From CAZWKI01 sp964634645 (GTDB taxonomy: Bacteria > Patescibacteriota > Patescibacteriia > UBA1558 > S5-K13), in assembly GCA_964634645.1 (NCBI GenBank), contig CAZWKI010000004.1:1-44786 (forward strand): a stretch of 44,786 nt of DNA, written 5' to 3'. The notes under the pieces were generated by a model, which saw only the letters and a list, made by a program, of their open reading frames with translations, did no database searches and was not told the origin of the DNA. Shown in pieces: positions 1 to 7,753 of this stretch (the first letter of the stretch is position 1; each line of letters opens with the position of its first letter). Both the position numbers and the translations under genes were made by a program.

Positions 1-78
1 ACCTGACTCTTCCCAGGTCTTATATATTTCATTTTCAAATTTTTTGGCTTCGTACGCTTTATCAAGCTCTATTTTCAT
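1..78 (-). CDS. valS: Valyl-tRNA synthetase, N-terminal fragment (partial)
   Basis: The minus strand from an ATG at 78 reads 26 codons and runs off the window edge. The peptide ends in KTWEESG, which resembles the N-terminal stretch of class I aminoacyl-tRNA synthetases, most like ValS, just before the first strand of the catalytic domain. The tsaE stop codon lies one base upstream, so the two genes are likely co-transcribed. Isoleucyl- or leucyl-tRNA synthetase cannot be excluded from so short a piece. Confidence 0.6.
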   Translation of the reverse strand, partial: MKIELDKAYEAKKFENEIYKTWEESG

Positions 79-79
79 A

Positions 80-505
80 TTAATATTCTATTATTCTTTC
101 ATTTTCATTATTCCCTAACTTAAAGTTTACATAAATTGTGCGTTTTGGTAAATAGTCACTTATTTTATCGGCCCATTCTATAATTATAAGATTTTTTTCA
201 TCATTTATATAGTCCATAATTCCAATATCAAGTAGCGCATCATAAGTTTCAAGTCGATAACAATCAATATGCACTAAGTTTTTAACTTTGGAATTATTTT
301 TCAGAGTTTTATAAATTTTCATTACTACAAAAGTAGGACTTGTGATGTTTTTAATTCCATAATAATTTCCAATTCCTTTTGTAATAGCAGTTTTTCCTGC
401 ACCTAAATCACCATTTAATCCAATTACATTAAAATCAAAACTTTCAGCAAGTTTTTCGCCAAGAGATAAGGTTTCTTCTAATGACTGTGTTTTAATTGAT
501 TTCAT
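80..505 (-). CDS. tsaE: tRNA t6A biosynthesis ATPase TsaE
   Basis: TsaE is the small P-loop ATPase that works with TsaB and TsaD to make N6-threonylcarbamoyladenosine at position 37 of ANN-decoding tRNAs. The Walker A motif GDLGAGKT and the downstream SPTFVV segment are typical, and HIDCYRLE plus IIIEWADK match the later family motifs. The frame is open to an ATG at 541, but MKSIKTQSLEE starting at 505 fits the family start and gives about 141 residues, a normal length. It is followed at once by the putative valS start. TsaD lies 0.9 kb away, separated by a plus-strand insert. Confidence 0.93.
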   Translation of the reverse strand: MKSIKTQSLEETLSLGEKLAESFDFNVIGLNGDLGAGKTAITKGIGNYYGIKNITSPTFVVMKIYKTLKNNSKVKNLVHIDCYRLETYDALLDIGIMDYINDEKNLIIIEWADKISDYLPKRTIYVNFKLGNNENERIIEY

Positions 506-576
506 ACAATAAAGCATAACAAAAATGGGAGTTTTGGGCAATTCTCGAAATTTATGTTTAATACTTAATTGGTATT

Positions 577-603
577 TTTACAATTTTTAAATAATGTTAT
601 AAT
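577..603 (+). promoter_or_regulatory. Sigma70-type promoter of RNA element copy 1
   Basis: A perfect TATAAT lies at 598-603, with a TTTACA-like -35 at 577-582 (spacer 15, short). Six bases separate the -10 from the G that opens the structured RNA at 610, so transcription would start at the first base of the structure. The second copy at 37103-37108 has the same box and the same six-base gap, which argues that the promoter travels with the element. Confidence 0.7.
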
Positions 604-609
604 AAAGGT

Positions 610-760
610 GCGAAACAGTAAAATAAGTTTGTAAAGATTTTTTTAGAAAACTCTATTGTTTTCCTATTTGCGACAATGCTCGGGCATTCCGACCAAAACG
701 CAAGTAGAATCTTCACGGACACCTTTTGCTGTTTCGCAGGTCGGGTGTTCGTTTTTGTTT
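610..760 (+). ncRNA. Candidate pseudoknotted leader RNA, copy 1
   Basis: Five helices can be drawn. Helix A is 610-618 with 729-737 (GCGAAACAG/CTGTTTCGC). Hairpin E is 646-651 with 658-663. Helix B is 665-672 with 699-706 and encloses hairpin C, 680-683 with 689-692. Helix D is 716-723 with 744-751 (CGGACACC/GGTGTTCG). D crosses A, forming an H-type pseudoknot. D is followed by a T-rich tract (752-760), so it can also act as an intrinsic terminator. Copy 2 at 37115-37273 keeps every helix with compensatory changes. The structure ends 40 bases before the start of the OB-fold gene at 800. A cis-acting attenuator or riboswitch-like leader is the simplest reading. I do not recognise a known family. 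Confidence 0.7.
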
Positions 761-799
761 CATCCGGACATTGACCATTTATAATTAATAAAAAAGAAA

Positions 800-1300
800 A
801 TGGACAATCAAGAAAAGACAAAAAAGAAATTTTATAAAAAATGGTGGTTCTGGGTAATTGTAGTAATTGTATTATTTGCTATTGGTAATTCTGGTGATAA
901 AAAAATTGAAAAGGTAGAAAATAATAATCAAAACCCTGTAAGCGATCAAAAAGCTAATAATCAGGTAGCACCACAAGAAGTTGAATATGTAATAGTTAGC
1001 GCCGTTGATTTAAGTAAAGCATATAATGATAATAAAGTTGCTGCCGATGCTAAATACGAGAATAAAGATATTAAAGTAAATGGAGTGATTAGTAGTATTG
1101 GAAAAGATATTACAGACACGCCCTATGTTTCATTGAAAGGACCAGAAAGTTCATTTTTTGGTATTCAGTGCATGTTCTCTAAAGACGACGAAAGTAAGTT
1201 GGTAGATCTTTCAAAAGGACAAAGCATTACTTTGACCGGTAAATTGTCGGGCGAAATGATTGGTAATGTAATACTAAGAGATTGTAGTATAGTTGAATAG
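800..1300 (+). CDS. Membrane-anchored OB-fold (tRNA_anti-like) protein
   Basis: The 166-residue protein has a basic N-terminus (residues 1-14), one transmembrane helix (about 15-28, WWFWVIVVIVLFAIGN), a polar Asn/Gln-rich linker (about 35-60) and a C-terminal OB-fold domain. The domain pattern (AYNDNKVAADAKYENKDIKV, then PYVSLKG, IQCMF, GQSITLTGKL and GNVILRDC) is that of the tRNA_anti-like family, whose function is not established. The gene has its own promoter and structured leader upstream and its own terminator downstream. It sits as an isolated plus-strand unit between minus-strand tsaE and tsaD, consistent with an inserted cassette. Confidence 0.75.
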   Translation: MDNQEKTKKKFYKKWWFWVIVVIVLFAIGNSGDKKIEKVENNNQNPVSDQKANNQVAPQEVEYVIVSAVDLSKAYNDNKVAADAKYENKDIKVNGVISSIGKDITDTPYVSLKGPESSFFGIQCMFSKDDESKLVDLSKGQSITLTGKLSGEMIGNVILRDCSIVE

Positions 1301-1314
1301 TTTTTTAATAAAAG

Positions 1315-1345
1315 AGCGTTATGTTTTTCACTAACGCTTTTTTTA
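1315..1345 (+). terminator. Rho-independent terminator
   Basis: AGCGTTA (1315-1321) pairs with TAACGCT (1332-1338), and a run of eight T follows. It ends the OB-fold gene unit just before the convergent tsaD. Confidence 0.85.
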
Positions 1346-1361
1346 TTACCATGTCTATTTT

Positions 1362-2414
1362 TTATAAATTTAAATTTGGATCAGCAGTTATTTTGAAATT
1401 ATTTTTCTTTGCTTTATTTCTACCTGCCAGCCGTAGCCATAGCGAAGGCTGGTTAAAGTAACCAGTAATTGCAATCATTGCAGCATTATCCCCCGTGTGT
1501 TTTAGTTCTGGGAAATATGTTTTTATATTAAGTTTTTTAGCATCAAGTTTAATTCTATTTTTTATAGAACTATTTGCGCTTACTCCACCCCCAAAAATTA
1601 TTGTTTTTACATTATAATCTTTTGCAGAATTAATAATTTTTTTTGAAAGCACATTACAAACAGCAGATTCAAAAGCAAAACAATATTCTTTTATTAATTT
1701 CTGATTTTTTTCTCTTTGTTCATCTCTCCATTTATAAAGCACAGAAGTTTTGAGTCCTGAGAAAGAAAAATTATAATCTTTTGTATTTAACATTGGGCGA
1801 GGGAATTCAAATGTTGCTTTGCCACTAAATTCATTTGCGAGCTTGTTTATTATTGGACCACCAGGATAGCCAAGTCCAAGAATTTTTGCAACTTTGTCAA
1901 ATGCTTCACCAACCGCGTCATCAATTGTGGTTCCTAATAATTTATATTTTCCGTAATTTTTCATGAGGAATATTTGTGTATGCCCGCCTGAGATTACTAC
2001 CGCAAGAGCTGGAAAAATATTTTTTTTATCAAATAGTTCAGGGTAAGTGAGCCAGTTGCTATAAATATGAGCCTCTATATGATTTATAGGAATTAATGGT
2101 TTTTTGTAAATAAATGATAATGTTTTTCCAAGTTCTAATCCTATGACTAAAGACGTAATAAGTCCTGGACCATATGTGACTGCAATTAAATCAACATCAG
2201 AAGCAATATCAACATCTAATTCCTTTAACAATGGAAAAAAATTCTCAGCATGGTGTCTTGCTGCGATCTCAGGAACTATTCCACCATATTGTTTATGAAT
2301 TTCTACTTGTGAAGAGATAAGATTTTTTAGAATTTTTATTTCATTATTCTTATTTATCTCAATAAGTGATAATGCGCTTTCATCACAAGAGGACTCTATG
2401 CCTAAAATTCTCAT
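1362..2414 (-). CDS. tsaD: tRNA N6-adenosine threonylcarbamoyltransferase TsaD
   Basis: TsaD transfers the threonylcarbamoyl group to A37 of tRNA, in a complex with TsaB and TsaE. The start MRILGIESSCDES, the metal-binding NHIEAHIYSNW, ISGGHTQIF, the phosphate-binding FGGGVSANS and the C-terminal HTGDNAAMIA are all present. Length (350 aa) is normal. After GYF the tail QPSLWLRLAGR is encoded by a palindromic repeat (1427-1452) that has become part of the reading frame, followed by a lysine-rich tail. The catalytic core is intact, so the enzyme is probably functional. Confidence 0.96.
   Translation of the reverse strand: MRILGIESSCDESALSLIEINKNNEIKILKNLISSQVEIHKQYGGIVPEIAARHHAENFFPLLKELDVDIASDVDLIAVTYGPGLITSLVIGLELGKTLSFIYKKPLIPINHIEAHIYSNWLTYPELFDKKNIFPALAVVISGGHTQIFLMKNYGKYKLLGTTIDDAVGEAFDKVAKILGLGYPGGPIINKLANEFSGKATFEFPRPMLNTKDYNFSFSGLKTSVLYKWRDEQREKNQKLIKEYCFAFESAVCNVLSKKIINSAKDYNVKTIIFGGGVSANSSIKNRIKLDAKKLNIKTYFPELKHTGDNAAMIAITGYFNQPSLWLRLAGRNKAKKNNFKITADPNLNL
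1427..1452. repeat. Palindromic repeat read in frame in tsaD
   Basis: CCAGCC (1427-1432) and GGCTGG (1447-1452) form inverted arms around a GC-rich loop unlike the surrounding AT-rich DNA. In the tsaD frame it encodes most of the PSLWLRLAGR tail. It is similar in kind to the other GC-rich palindromes in this window, which are intergenic or in frame. Confidence 0.7.
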
Positions 2415-2436
2415 TATTTTTTATTTATTATTTATA

Positions 2437-2500
2437 ATTTTCAATTTATTTATTATTTATTTATTTTGTTATTTAAATAATTAAATAGTAAATTGAAAAT
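2437..2500. repeat. AT-rich inverted repeat between tsaD and the Memo gene
   Basis: ATTTTCAATTTA (2437-2448) is perfectly complementary to 2489-2500, with further diverged copies of the CAATTGAAATTTGAAAATTG kind up to 2525. It lies between two minus-strand genes. A weak terminator or simple low-complexity spacer are both possible. A related motif recurs near 29010-29097. Confidence 0.5.
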
Positions 2501-2530
2501 CAATTGAAATTTGAAAATTGAAAATAGTAA

Positions 2531-3967
2531 TTATTCCGAAAACACCTCTGCTTGGTATGTTAAAAATTTAGTTTCTTTATCTTTGTAACAATCCCACTCT
2601 AGTCCCGCTTTTTGACAAAGTGAGCCAAAAAAATCATCTTCATTTTTTATTCCTTCCCAGACTTGTGGTAAATAAGTTGCTCCGTATCTACCACTTTTTA
2701 AAACAACGCCGTCAATATTTTTTTTAATATTTTTAAATTCGCAACTTTGTGGAATTGTTAATATGGATATTTCTATTTTTATATTTTTTAATTCGTTTTG
2801 AGATAGAGGAGAAAATCTTGTGTCTTCAAATGAAGCTGATAATGCATTTAATTGTATGGCTTTATATAATTTTTCAATTGGTTCTATGTAACCAATACAG
2901 CCACGAAGTTTATTGTCTTTATTTAGTGTTACAAAAACACCTCTTTTTTCTTTTAAATTTTCTGGAATTTCAGATTCTTCAATTGGCAATAATTTACCAT
3001 CGTTTAAAAGTGCATATTCAATTGTATTCCTTGCAAGATTTAGTAAAAAGTCTTTATCCGCTTTCGCTAAAGCTTCAGCGGATAAATTTTCTTTGAAAAT
3101 TACAGACATATATCCAACAACAGAGGAATTGTCATGAGTTATATCTCCACTATCACCATATTTTATTAATTCACCCTTCCAATTATTTAGCCTTGCAATT
3201 TCAAACAGTAATTTTATTCCGATTTCTCCACAAGCCTCACATTCGCTATTAAATTCTAATGTATTTATTGAGTCAATACATTTTTGATCAAGTTCACTTG
3301 CTTTTTCTTTTTCGTAATAATGAGATAAATCAGAGCTTATTACAATTAGAGTTTTATCATCAATTATTTCATTAAGATTTTTTGCAGCACTTTTTATTTT
3401 TTCATCATTTATAGCTCCAGCAATAATAGGAACAAACTGCCACTTATTTTTTAAAATGTTTTGTAAAAATGGAATTTGTACCTCTACAGAGTGCTCTTCA
3501 GTCATTGCATCATCATTGTATTTGAATTCATCAAACGATTCTAGTTTATTTATAAAATCAATATCAAGCTCAACTTGACCAAGGGGTGTTTGCCATGCGT
3601 CAGCATGCGATAGACCAAAATTATTTAAATATTCTTGATGAGATGGACCAATTACAACAACGCGTGCTATGTTATTATAGTTTTCAATTTGTCGGAATGC
3701 ATTTGCAGCTATTTGGCCACTATAAACATAACCCGCGTGGGGAACTATTAGGGCTTTGATATCAGAAATATTTTTATTTTCTGAATTTTCAAAAAAATCA
3801 CTAAGTGTCCACAATAGTTTTTCGCGTTCTTCTGGATAAAAAGCCCCAGCAACGGCTGGAAGTCGAATAATTTTTTCTTGACTCATATTTTTTATATAAA
3901 AAATTGTTCCAAGTGAGAAGCTTATTAGAATAATTGTAACAACAATTATTATAATTTTATTTCTCAT
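2531..3967 (-). CDS. Membrane-anchored Memo-AMMECR1 fusion (AmmeMemoRadiSam proteins B and A)
   Basis: The 478-residue protein starts with a transmembrane helix (about 4-26). A Memo-like domain follows (about 38-292), with the metal-site motifs VPHAGYVYSG, GPSHQ, SSDLSHYY and EACGEIG. The C-terminal AMMECR1 domain (about 305-478) has GVFVTL and LRGCIGYIEP. The two are usually separate partners of a radical SAM protein of unknown role; no such gene is in the window. The linker LSAEALAKADK is encoded by a palindromic repeat (3057-3082) that also occurs intergenically. The start overlaps the end of tig by 11 bases, so the genes are likely translationally coupled. The biochemical function is not established. 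Confidence 0.88.
   Translation of the reverse strand: MRNKIIIIVVTIILISFSLGTIFYIKNMSQEKIIRLPAVAGAFYPEEREKLLWTLSDFFENSENKNISDIKALIVPHAGYVYSGQIAANAFRQIENYNNIARVVVIGPSHQEYLNNFGLSHADAWQTPLGQVELDIDFINKLESFDEFKYNDDAMTEEHSVEVQIPFLQNILKNKWQFVPIIAGAINDEKIKSAAKNLNEIIDDKTLIVISSDLSHYYEKEKASELDQKCIDSINTLEFNSECEACGEIGIKLLFEIARLNNWKGELIKYGDSGDITHDNSSVVGYMSVIFKENLSAEALAKADKDFLLNLARNTIEYALLNDGKLLPIEESEIPENLKEKRGVFVTLNKDNKLRGCIGYIEPIEKLYKAIQLNALSASFEDTRFSPLSQNELKNIKIEISILTIPQSCEFKNIKKNIDGVVLKSGRYGATYLPQVWEGIKNEDDFFGSLCQKAGLEWDCYKDKETKFLTYQAEVFSE
3057..3082. repeat. Palindromic repeat in the Memo-AMMECR1 linker
   Basis: TCCGCT (3057-3062) and AGCGGA (3077-3082) flank the core TTCGCTAAAGCTTC. The whole 26-base unit is identical to 29114-29139, which is intergenic. 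Here it is in frame and encodes the AEALAKAD segment between two domains, a place that tolerates insertion. Confidence 0.85.
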
Positions 3968-5246
3968 CGACTATTAATTTTTCTTTCAAATAATCAACAG
4001 CCTTTTTGCTATTTATTTGATTTTCTATATGCTCTCTATACTCATTTGTCTCTATTTGTTTTTTTATCTCTGGATTGTCTTTATATGTTTCAAGCATGTG
4101 CTTTATTTCATGGTCTATCTCGTCTTTACTGGTTTTTATATTTTGAAGTTTTATCACTTCTCTTATAATAAGAGAAGATTGTAATCTTTTTTCAGCTTGA
4201 GGCTCAAATTCTTTTTCTAAGGTTTCGAGATTTTTTCCGCTGTGTTTTAAGTAATCTTCAAATTGCATTCCCTGATAAGCAATATTTTGACGAAATTCTT
4301 CTGATATTTTTTTGACCTCTTCTTTTATAACATCTTCTGACCAAGCATCTATTTCTGATTTTTCTATTATCTCCTCAATCATTTCCATTTCCTGTTTTTG
4401 GTCTAATTCTCTTTGTTTTTCATGTTCATAGTTTTCTCTTAATTTCTCTTCCAAGTCTTTTAGATTATCAAGTTTGAAAAATGTTTTTGCCCACTCATCA
4501 TTTGTCTCTGGTAATGTTCTTTCATAAATAGAATTTAATTTTACTTCAAATTCTGCTTCTTTTCCTGCTAAATTTTTGTGGTAATCTTTTGGAAATTTAA
4601 GATTGAATTTTATTTCGTCGTTTTTTTTGTGTCCTATTATTTGATCTTCAAAACCAGGAATCATTTGGCCTTTTCCAAGAACAAGAGGATAGTTTTTTTC
4701 ATTTCCACCTTCAATTACAACTCCATCAACACTAGCTTTAAAATCTATTTCAACTTTATCATCATTTTTTGCTTCTCTTTCAACAAGAACTTCCTTTGCT
4801 TGATGTTCTCGGAGCGTTTCAATTGCTTTTTTTATTTCTTCATCATCAACGGTTGCTTTTCCTTTTTTTATGCTTATTTTATCCAAGTCAGCGAGTTTTA
4901 TTTTTGGTAGTAAACTTATTACAATCTTTAAAACAAGAGGATTACCAACCGCCATTTTTTCTACATCTATTTTTGGAAAACCAATTGGTTCTAAATTTTC
5001 TTTTTTTACTAATTCAAAATAAAAGTGTTTTAAAATATCGTCAAGAGCTGATTCAAAAATAGCCATCTCACCAAAATTTTGTTTTATAATATCATAAGGC
5101 GCTTTCCCTGCTCGAAAACCAGGAATGTGTTTGTTTTTTGATATATTACTAGCTTCTTTTATCAAAAATGGTTGATATTCAGCTTCTGTTATTTCAACTT
5201 TTAGTTCCAATTGATTTTTTTCTAATTCTTTTTTGTCAATTTTCAT
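3957..5246 (-). CDS. tig: Trigger factor (ribosome-associated chaperone)
   Basis: Trigger factor binds the ribosome exit tunnel and shields nascent chains. The N-terminal ribosome-binding domain has the signature PGFRAGKAP (about residues 42-50). The FKBP-type PPIase domain (about 150-245) has the IDF pattern and LGKGQMIPGFEDQIIGHKKN. The rest is the long charged helical C-terminal domain. Length (429 aa) is normal. The downstream Memo gene overlaps its stop. Confidence 0.95.
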   Translation of the reverse strand: MKIDKKELEKNQLELKVEITEAEYQPFLIKEASNISKNKHIPGFRAGKAPYDIIKQNFGEMAIFESALDDILKHFYFELVKKENLEPIGFPKIDVEKMAVGNPLVLKIVISLLPKIKLADLDKISIKKGKATVDDEEIKKAIETLREHQAKEVLVEREAKNDDKVEIDFKASVDGVVIEGGNEKNYPLVLGKGQMIPGFEDQIIGHKKNDEIKFNLKFPKDYHKNLAGKEAEFEVKLNSIYERTLPETNDEWAKTFFKLDNLKDLEEKLRENYEHEKQRELDQKQEMEMIEEIIEKSEIDAWSEDVIKEEVKKISEEFRQNIAYQGMQFEDYLKHSGKNLETLEKEFEPQAEKRLQSSLIIREVIKLQNIKTSKDEIDHEIKHMLETYKDNPEIKKQIETNEYREHIENQINSKKAVDYLKEKLIVDEK

Positions 5247-5275
5247 AAGATTAGTTATAAGGTTTATAAAGTTGT

Positions 5276-5338
5276 AAAGCTATAAAGTATTGAGTTTTGT
5301 TTATCTTTATAACTTTAAAACTCAACACTTTATAACTT
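5276..5338. repeat. Imperfect inverted repeat upstream of tig
   Basis: The arms 5276-5298 and 5317-5338 are complementary at about 20 of 22 positions, centred on an AT loop. It lies in the 362-base gap between divergent tig and nrdD. It could act as a bidirectional hairpin or simply be an AT-rich repeat. A similar TATAAAG-rich hairpin stands between galU and the pseudouridine synthase at 27119-27156. Confidence 0.6.
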
Positions 5339-5483
5339 ATTTAATTTAGCAGATAATTCGTCTTATTTCAATGGACGGAGGATATTCAAATATTGGCATT
5401 ATTTTATTTCGATATTGTAATTTTTCTTCTAAGTTTTAGTGGAGCCTGTGCATAACTTCTAAAATATTGATTTTTAGGCATCT

Positions 5484-5512
5484 TTTCCAAACACTACTAA
5501 TTGTGATATAAT
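5484..5512 (+). promoter_or_regulatory. nrdD promoter with extended -10
   Basis: TATAAT at 5507-5512 is preceded by TGA, giving an extended -10. A TTTCCA -35 lies at 5484-5489 with a 17-base spacer. The start point would fall near 5519, leaving a leader of about 90 bases before the nrdD ATG. Confidence 0.8.
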
Positions 5513-5539
5513 GTAATAAGTGAACACAATATGTAGTGT
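5491..5539. promoter_or_regulatory. Tandem NrdR boxes over the nrdD promoter
   Basis: Box 1 is ACACTACTAATTGTGA (5491-5506) and box 2 is ACACAATATGTAGTGT (5524-5539). Both fit the NrdR consensus of ACAC and GTGT arms around an AT core. Their starts are 33 bases apart, about three helical turns, the usual arrangement for NrdR, the ATP/dATP-sensing repressor of ribonucleotide reductase genes. They flank the -10 box, so binding would block initiation. nrdR itself is not in this window. Confidence 0.88.
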
Positions 5540-5608
5540 TTTTTAAAACTCTCAGATTTTAAAAAAATATAAAATAATTTATTCCACTAAGCGGAAAAAT
5601 ATCTTTTT

Positions 5609-7687
5609 ATGACAAAAACAAAAGAAAAAAAGAAAAAAATTATATCACTTATAAAACAAGTAAAGAAAAGATCGGGTAAGATAGTTGCTTTTAATAGAAA
5701 CAATGTTTATAAGGCAATTTTTAAAGCAGCAAAATCAGTTGGTGGACGTGATAGCAAAAGAGCAAACGAGATTACAGATGCAATTGTAGAAGAATTAAAC
5801 AAAAGATTCGGTAGTGATATTGTTCCAGACGTAGAACAAATTCAAGATATCGTAGAAAAAGTGCTTATTGAAAGAGGGCATGCAAAAACAGCAAAATCAT
5901 ATATCTTATATAGAGATTTGCACAATAGAATAAGAGACATCAAATCAATCATTGACGCAGAGGAACTAATTTCAAATTATATTGGAGAACTTGATTGGGA
6001 GGTAAGAGAAAATGCAAATATGGCTTTTTCACTTCAAGGATTAAATAGCTATATTGCTTCGACTGTTCAAAAAAATTATTGGCTTAACAAAATTTATTCA
6101 AAACCAGCTCGTGATGCAGAAAAATCAGGAGAACTTCATATTCATGATTTGGATTTACTTGCCGTTTATTGTTGTGGTTGGGATTTGAAGGACTTGCTTA
6201 TGGTCGGTTTTCAGGGCGTGGCTGGAAAAATTGCTTGCAAGCCGGCAAAACACCTAAGAACAGCACTGGGACAAGCTGTAAATTTTTTTTATACACTTCA
6301 GGGAGAAGCAAATGGTGCACAAGCATTTGCTGATTTTGATACATACTTAGCACCATTTATTAGATATGACAAGCTTGATTACAAACAAGTAAAACAATGT
6401 ATTCAGGAATTTATGTTTAACATGAGCGTTCCTACAAGGGTTGGCTTTCAGAATCCCTTTACAAATATTACACTCGACTTGAAAGTTCCAAAGACAATGA
6501 AAGATGAGCCAGTGATAATTGGTGGCGAACTTCAAAAAGAAACATATGGAGATTTTCAAAAAGAAATGGATGTTTTTAACGAAGCATTTGCAGAAGTTAT
6601 GATGGAGGGAGATGCAAATGGGCGTGTTTTTTCATTTCCAATTCCAACCTATAATGTTACAAAAGATTTTGATTGGGACAATCCAAAATACAAGAAGATT
6701 TGGGAAATGACTGCAAAATATGGAATTCCTTATTTTGCTAATTTTGTTAATTCAGATATGTCACCAGATGATGCAAGAAGTATGTGCTGTCGTTTGCGAT
6801 TAGACAACAGAGTGCTTAGAAGACGAGGCGGAGGACTTTTCGGTTCAAATCCGCTTACTGGAAGTATTGGGGTGGTCACAATAAATATGCCAAGAATTGG
6901 TTATCAATCAAAAACAAAAAGAGAATATTTTGAAAAATTAGGAGAATTAATGGATATTGCAAAAGATACGCTAGAGACAAAAAGAAAAATATTAGAGCAA
7001 CTCACAGAGCGTGGACTTTATCCGTATTCAAAGTTTTATCTTCGGGATGTTTACAAAAGATTTGGTGCTTATTGGAAAAATCATTTTAACACAATAGGGC
7101 TTCTTGGAATGAATGAGTCACTTCTTAATTTTATGAAAAAAGACATAGGAAGCGAAGAAGGAAAGAAGTTTGCCCTTGAAGTAATGAACTTCATGAGAGA
7201 AAAACTTCAGAAATATCAAGAAGAAACAGACGATATGTTTAATTTAGAAGCAACCCCAGGAGAAGGAACAAGCCATAGATTTGCACTGCTTGATAAAAAA
7301 CAATTTCCCGATATTGTAATTGCAAACGAAGAGGCACATAAAAATGGCGCGCCAGCATTTTATACAAATTCAACTCATTTACCAGTAAATTATACCGATG
7401 ACATATTTACAATTTTAGACAAACAAGACGAACTCCAAGCGCTTTATACAGGAGGAACCGTAATTCATTTATTTATTGGTGAGCGTATTGAAGATCCAGA
7501 GGTTTGTAAAAAATTAGTAAAAAAAGTTGCAAAAAACTACAAACTTCCATATTTTTCAATCACCCCAACATTTTCTATTTGTCCAAAACACGGATATATT
7601 TCAGGTGAGCATAATTTTTGTCCTTATTGTGATGAAGAAATTGGTTATAGTGCCGCTGAATCAAGCGACCATAAGACTTTTTACTAA
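5609..7687 (+). CDS. nrdD: Anaerobic (class III) ribonucleoside-triphosphate reductase, large part lacking the glycyl radical domain
   Basis: NrdD reduces ribonucleotides to deoxyribonucleotides without oxygen. An ATP-cone (about residues 20-110) binds allosteric nucleotides. The ten-stranded barrel contains the SMCCRL cysteines (about 391-394) and NPLTGSIGVVTINMPRIG. The C-terminal zinc site has CPKHG and CPYC (about 657-677). The protein ends soon after this site, at 692 aa, where a normal NrdD continues into the RVxGY glycyl radical loop. That loop is encoded by the next gene (7754-7906). The start MTKTKEKKKK has no clear Shine-Dalgarno sequence. Expression is probably NrdR-controlled. Confidence 0.95.
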   Translation: MTKTKEKKKKIISLIKQVKKRSGKIVAFNRNNVYKAIFKAAKSVGGRDSKRANEITDAIVEELNKRFGSDIVPDVEQIQDIVEKVLIERGHAKTAKSYILYRDLHNRIRDIKSIIDAEELISNYIGELDWEVRENANMAFSLQGLNSYIASTVQKNYWLNKIYSKPARDAEKSGELHIHDLDLLAVYCCGWDLKDLLMVGFQGVAGKIACKPAKHLRTALGQAVNFFYTLQGEANGAQAFADFDTYLAPFIRYDKLDYKQVKQCIQEFMFNMSVPTRVGFQNPFTNITLDLKVPKTMKDEPVIIGGELQKETYGDFQKEMDVFNEAFAEVMMEGDANGRVFSFPIPTYNVTKDFDWDNPKYKKIWEMTAKYGIPYFANFVNSDMSPDDARSMCCRLRLDNRVLRRRGGGLFGSNPLTGSIGVVTINMPRIGYQSKTKREYFEKLGELMDIAKDTLETKRKILEQLTERGLYPYSKFYLRDVYKRFGAYWKNHFNTIGLLGMNESLLNFMKKDIGSEEGKKFALEVMNFMREKLQKYQEETDDMFNLEATPGEGTSHRFALLDKKQFPDIVIANEEAHKNGAPAFYTNSTHLPVNYTDDIFTILDKQDELQALYTGGTVIHLFIGERIEDPEVCKKLVKKVAKNYKLPYFSITPTFSICPKHGYISGEHNFCPYCDEEIGYSAAESSDHKTFY

Positions 7688-7702
7688 TATTTTAAAAAGA
7701 GC

Positions 7703-7708
7703 TATAAT
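7703..7708 (+). promoter_or_regulatory. -10 box before the glycyl radical gene
   Basis: A perfect TATAAT follows the nrdD stop. The upstream -35 is poor. It may allow separate expression of the small glycyl radical protein and nrdG. Confidence 0.45.
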
Positions 7709-7726
7709 ATAATTAAGAATTAATTA

Positions 7727-7743
7727 TTCCGCCCTGGGCGGAA
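7727..7743 (+). repeat. Small palindrome in the leader of the glycyl radical gene
   Basis: TTCCGCC (7727-7733) pairs with GGCGGAA (7737-7743) around CTG. The nrdD leader at 5582-5596 carries a shorter version (TTCC...GGAA), also followed by an A-run and the start codon, so both genes share a leader pattern. Confidence 0.55.
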
Positions 7744-7753
7744 AAACAATCAT

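Noticed and set aside
610..760. HDV-like, twister or other known self-cleaving ribozyme
   Set aside because: The helix order (A, E, B/C, D, A', D') does not match the nested double pseudoknot of HDV-like ribozymes, and no known ribozyme core sequence is visible.
597..821. Minus-strand open frame of 74 codons antisense to the first RNA element
   Set aside because: It covers the promoter and every helix of the structured RNA, has no domain, and the second RNA copy does not preserve the frame.
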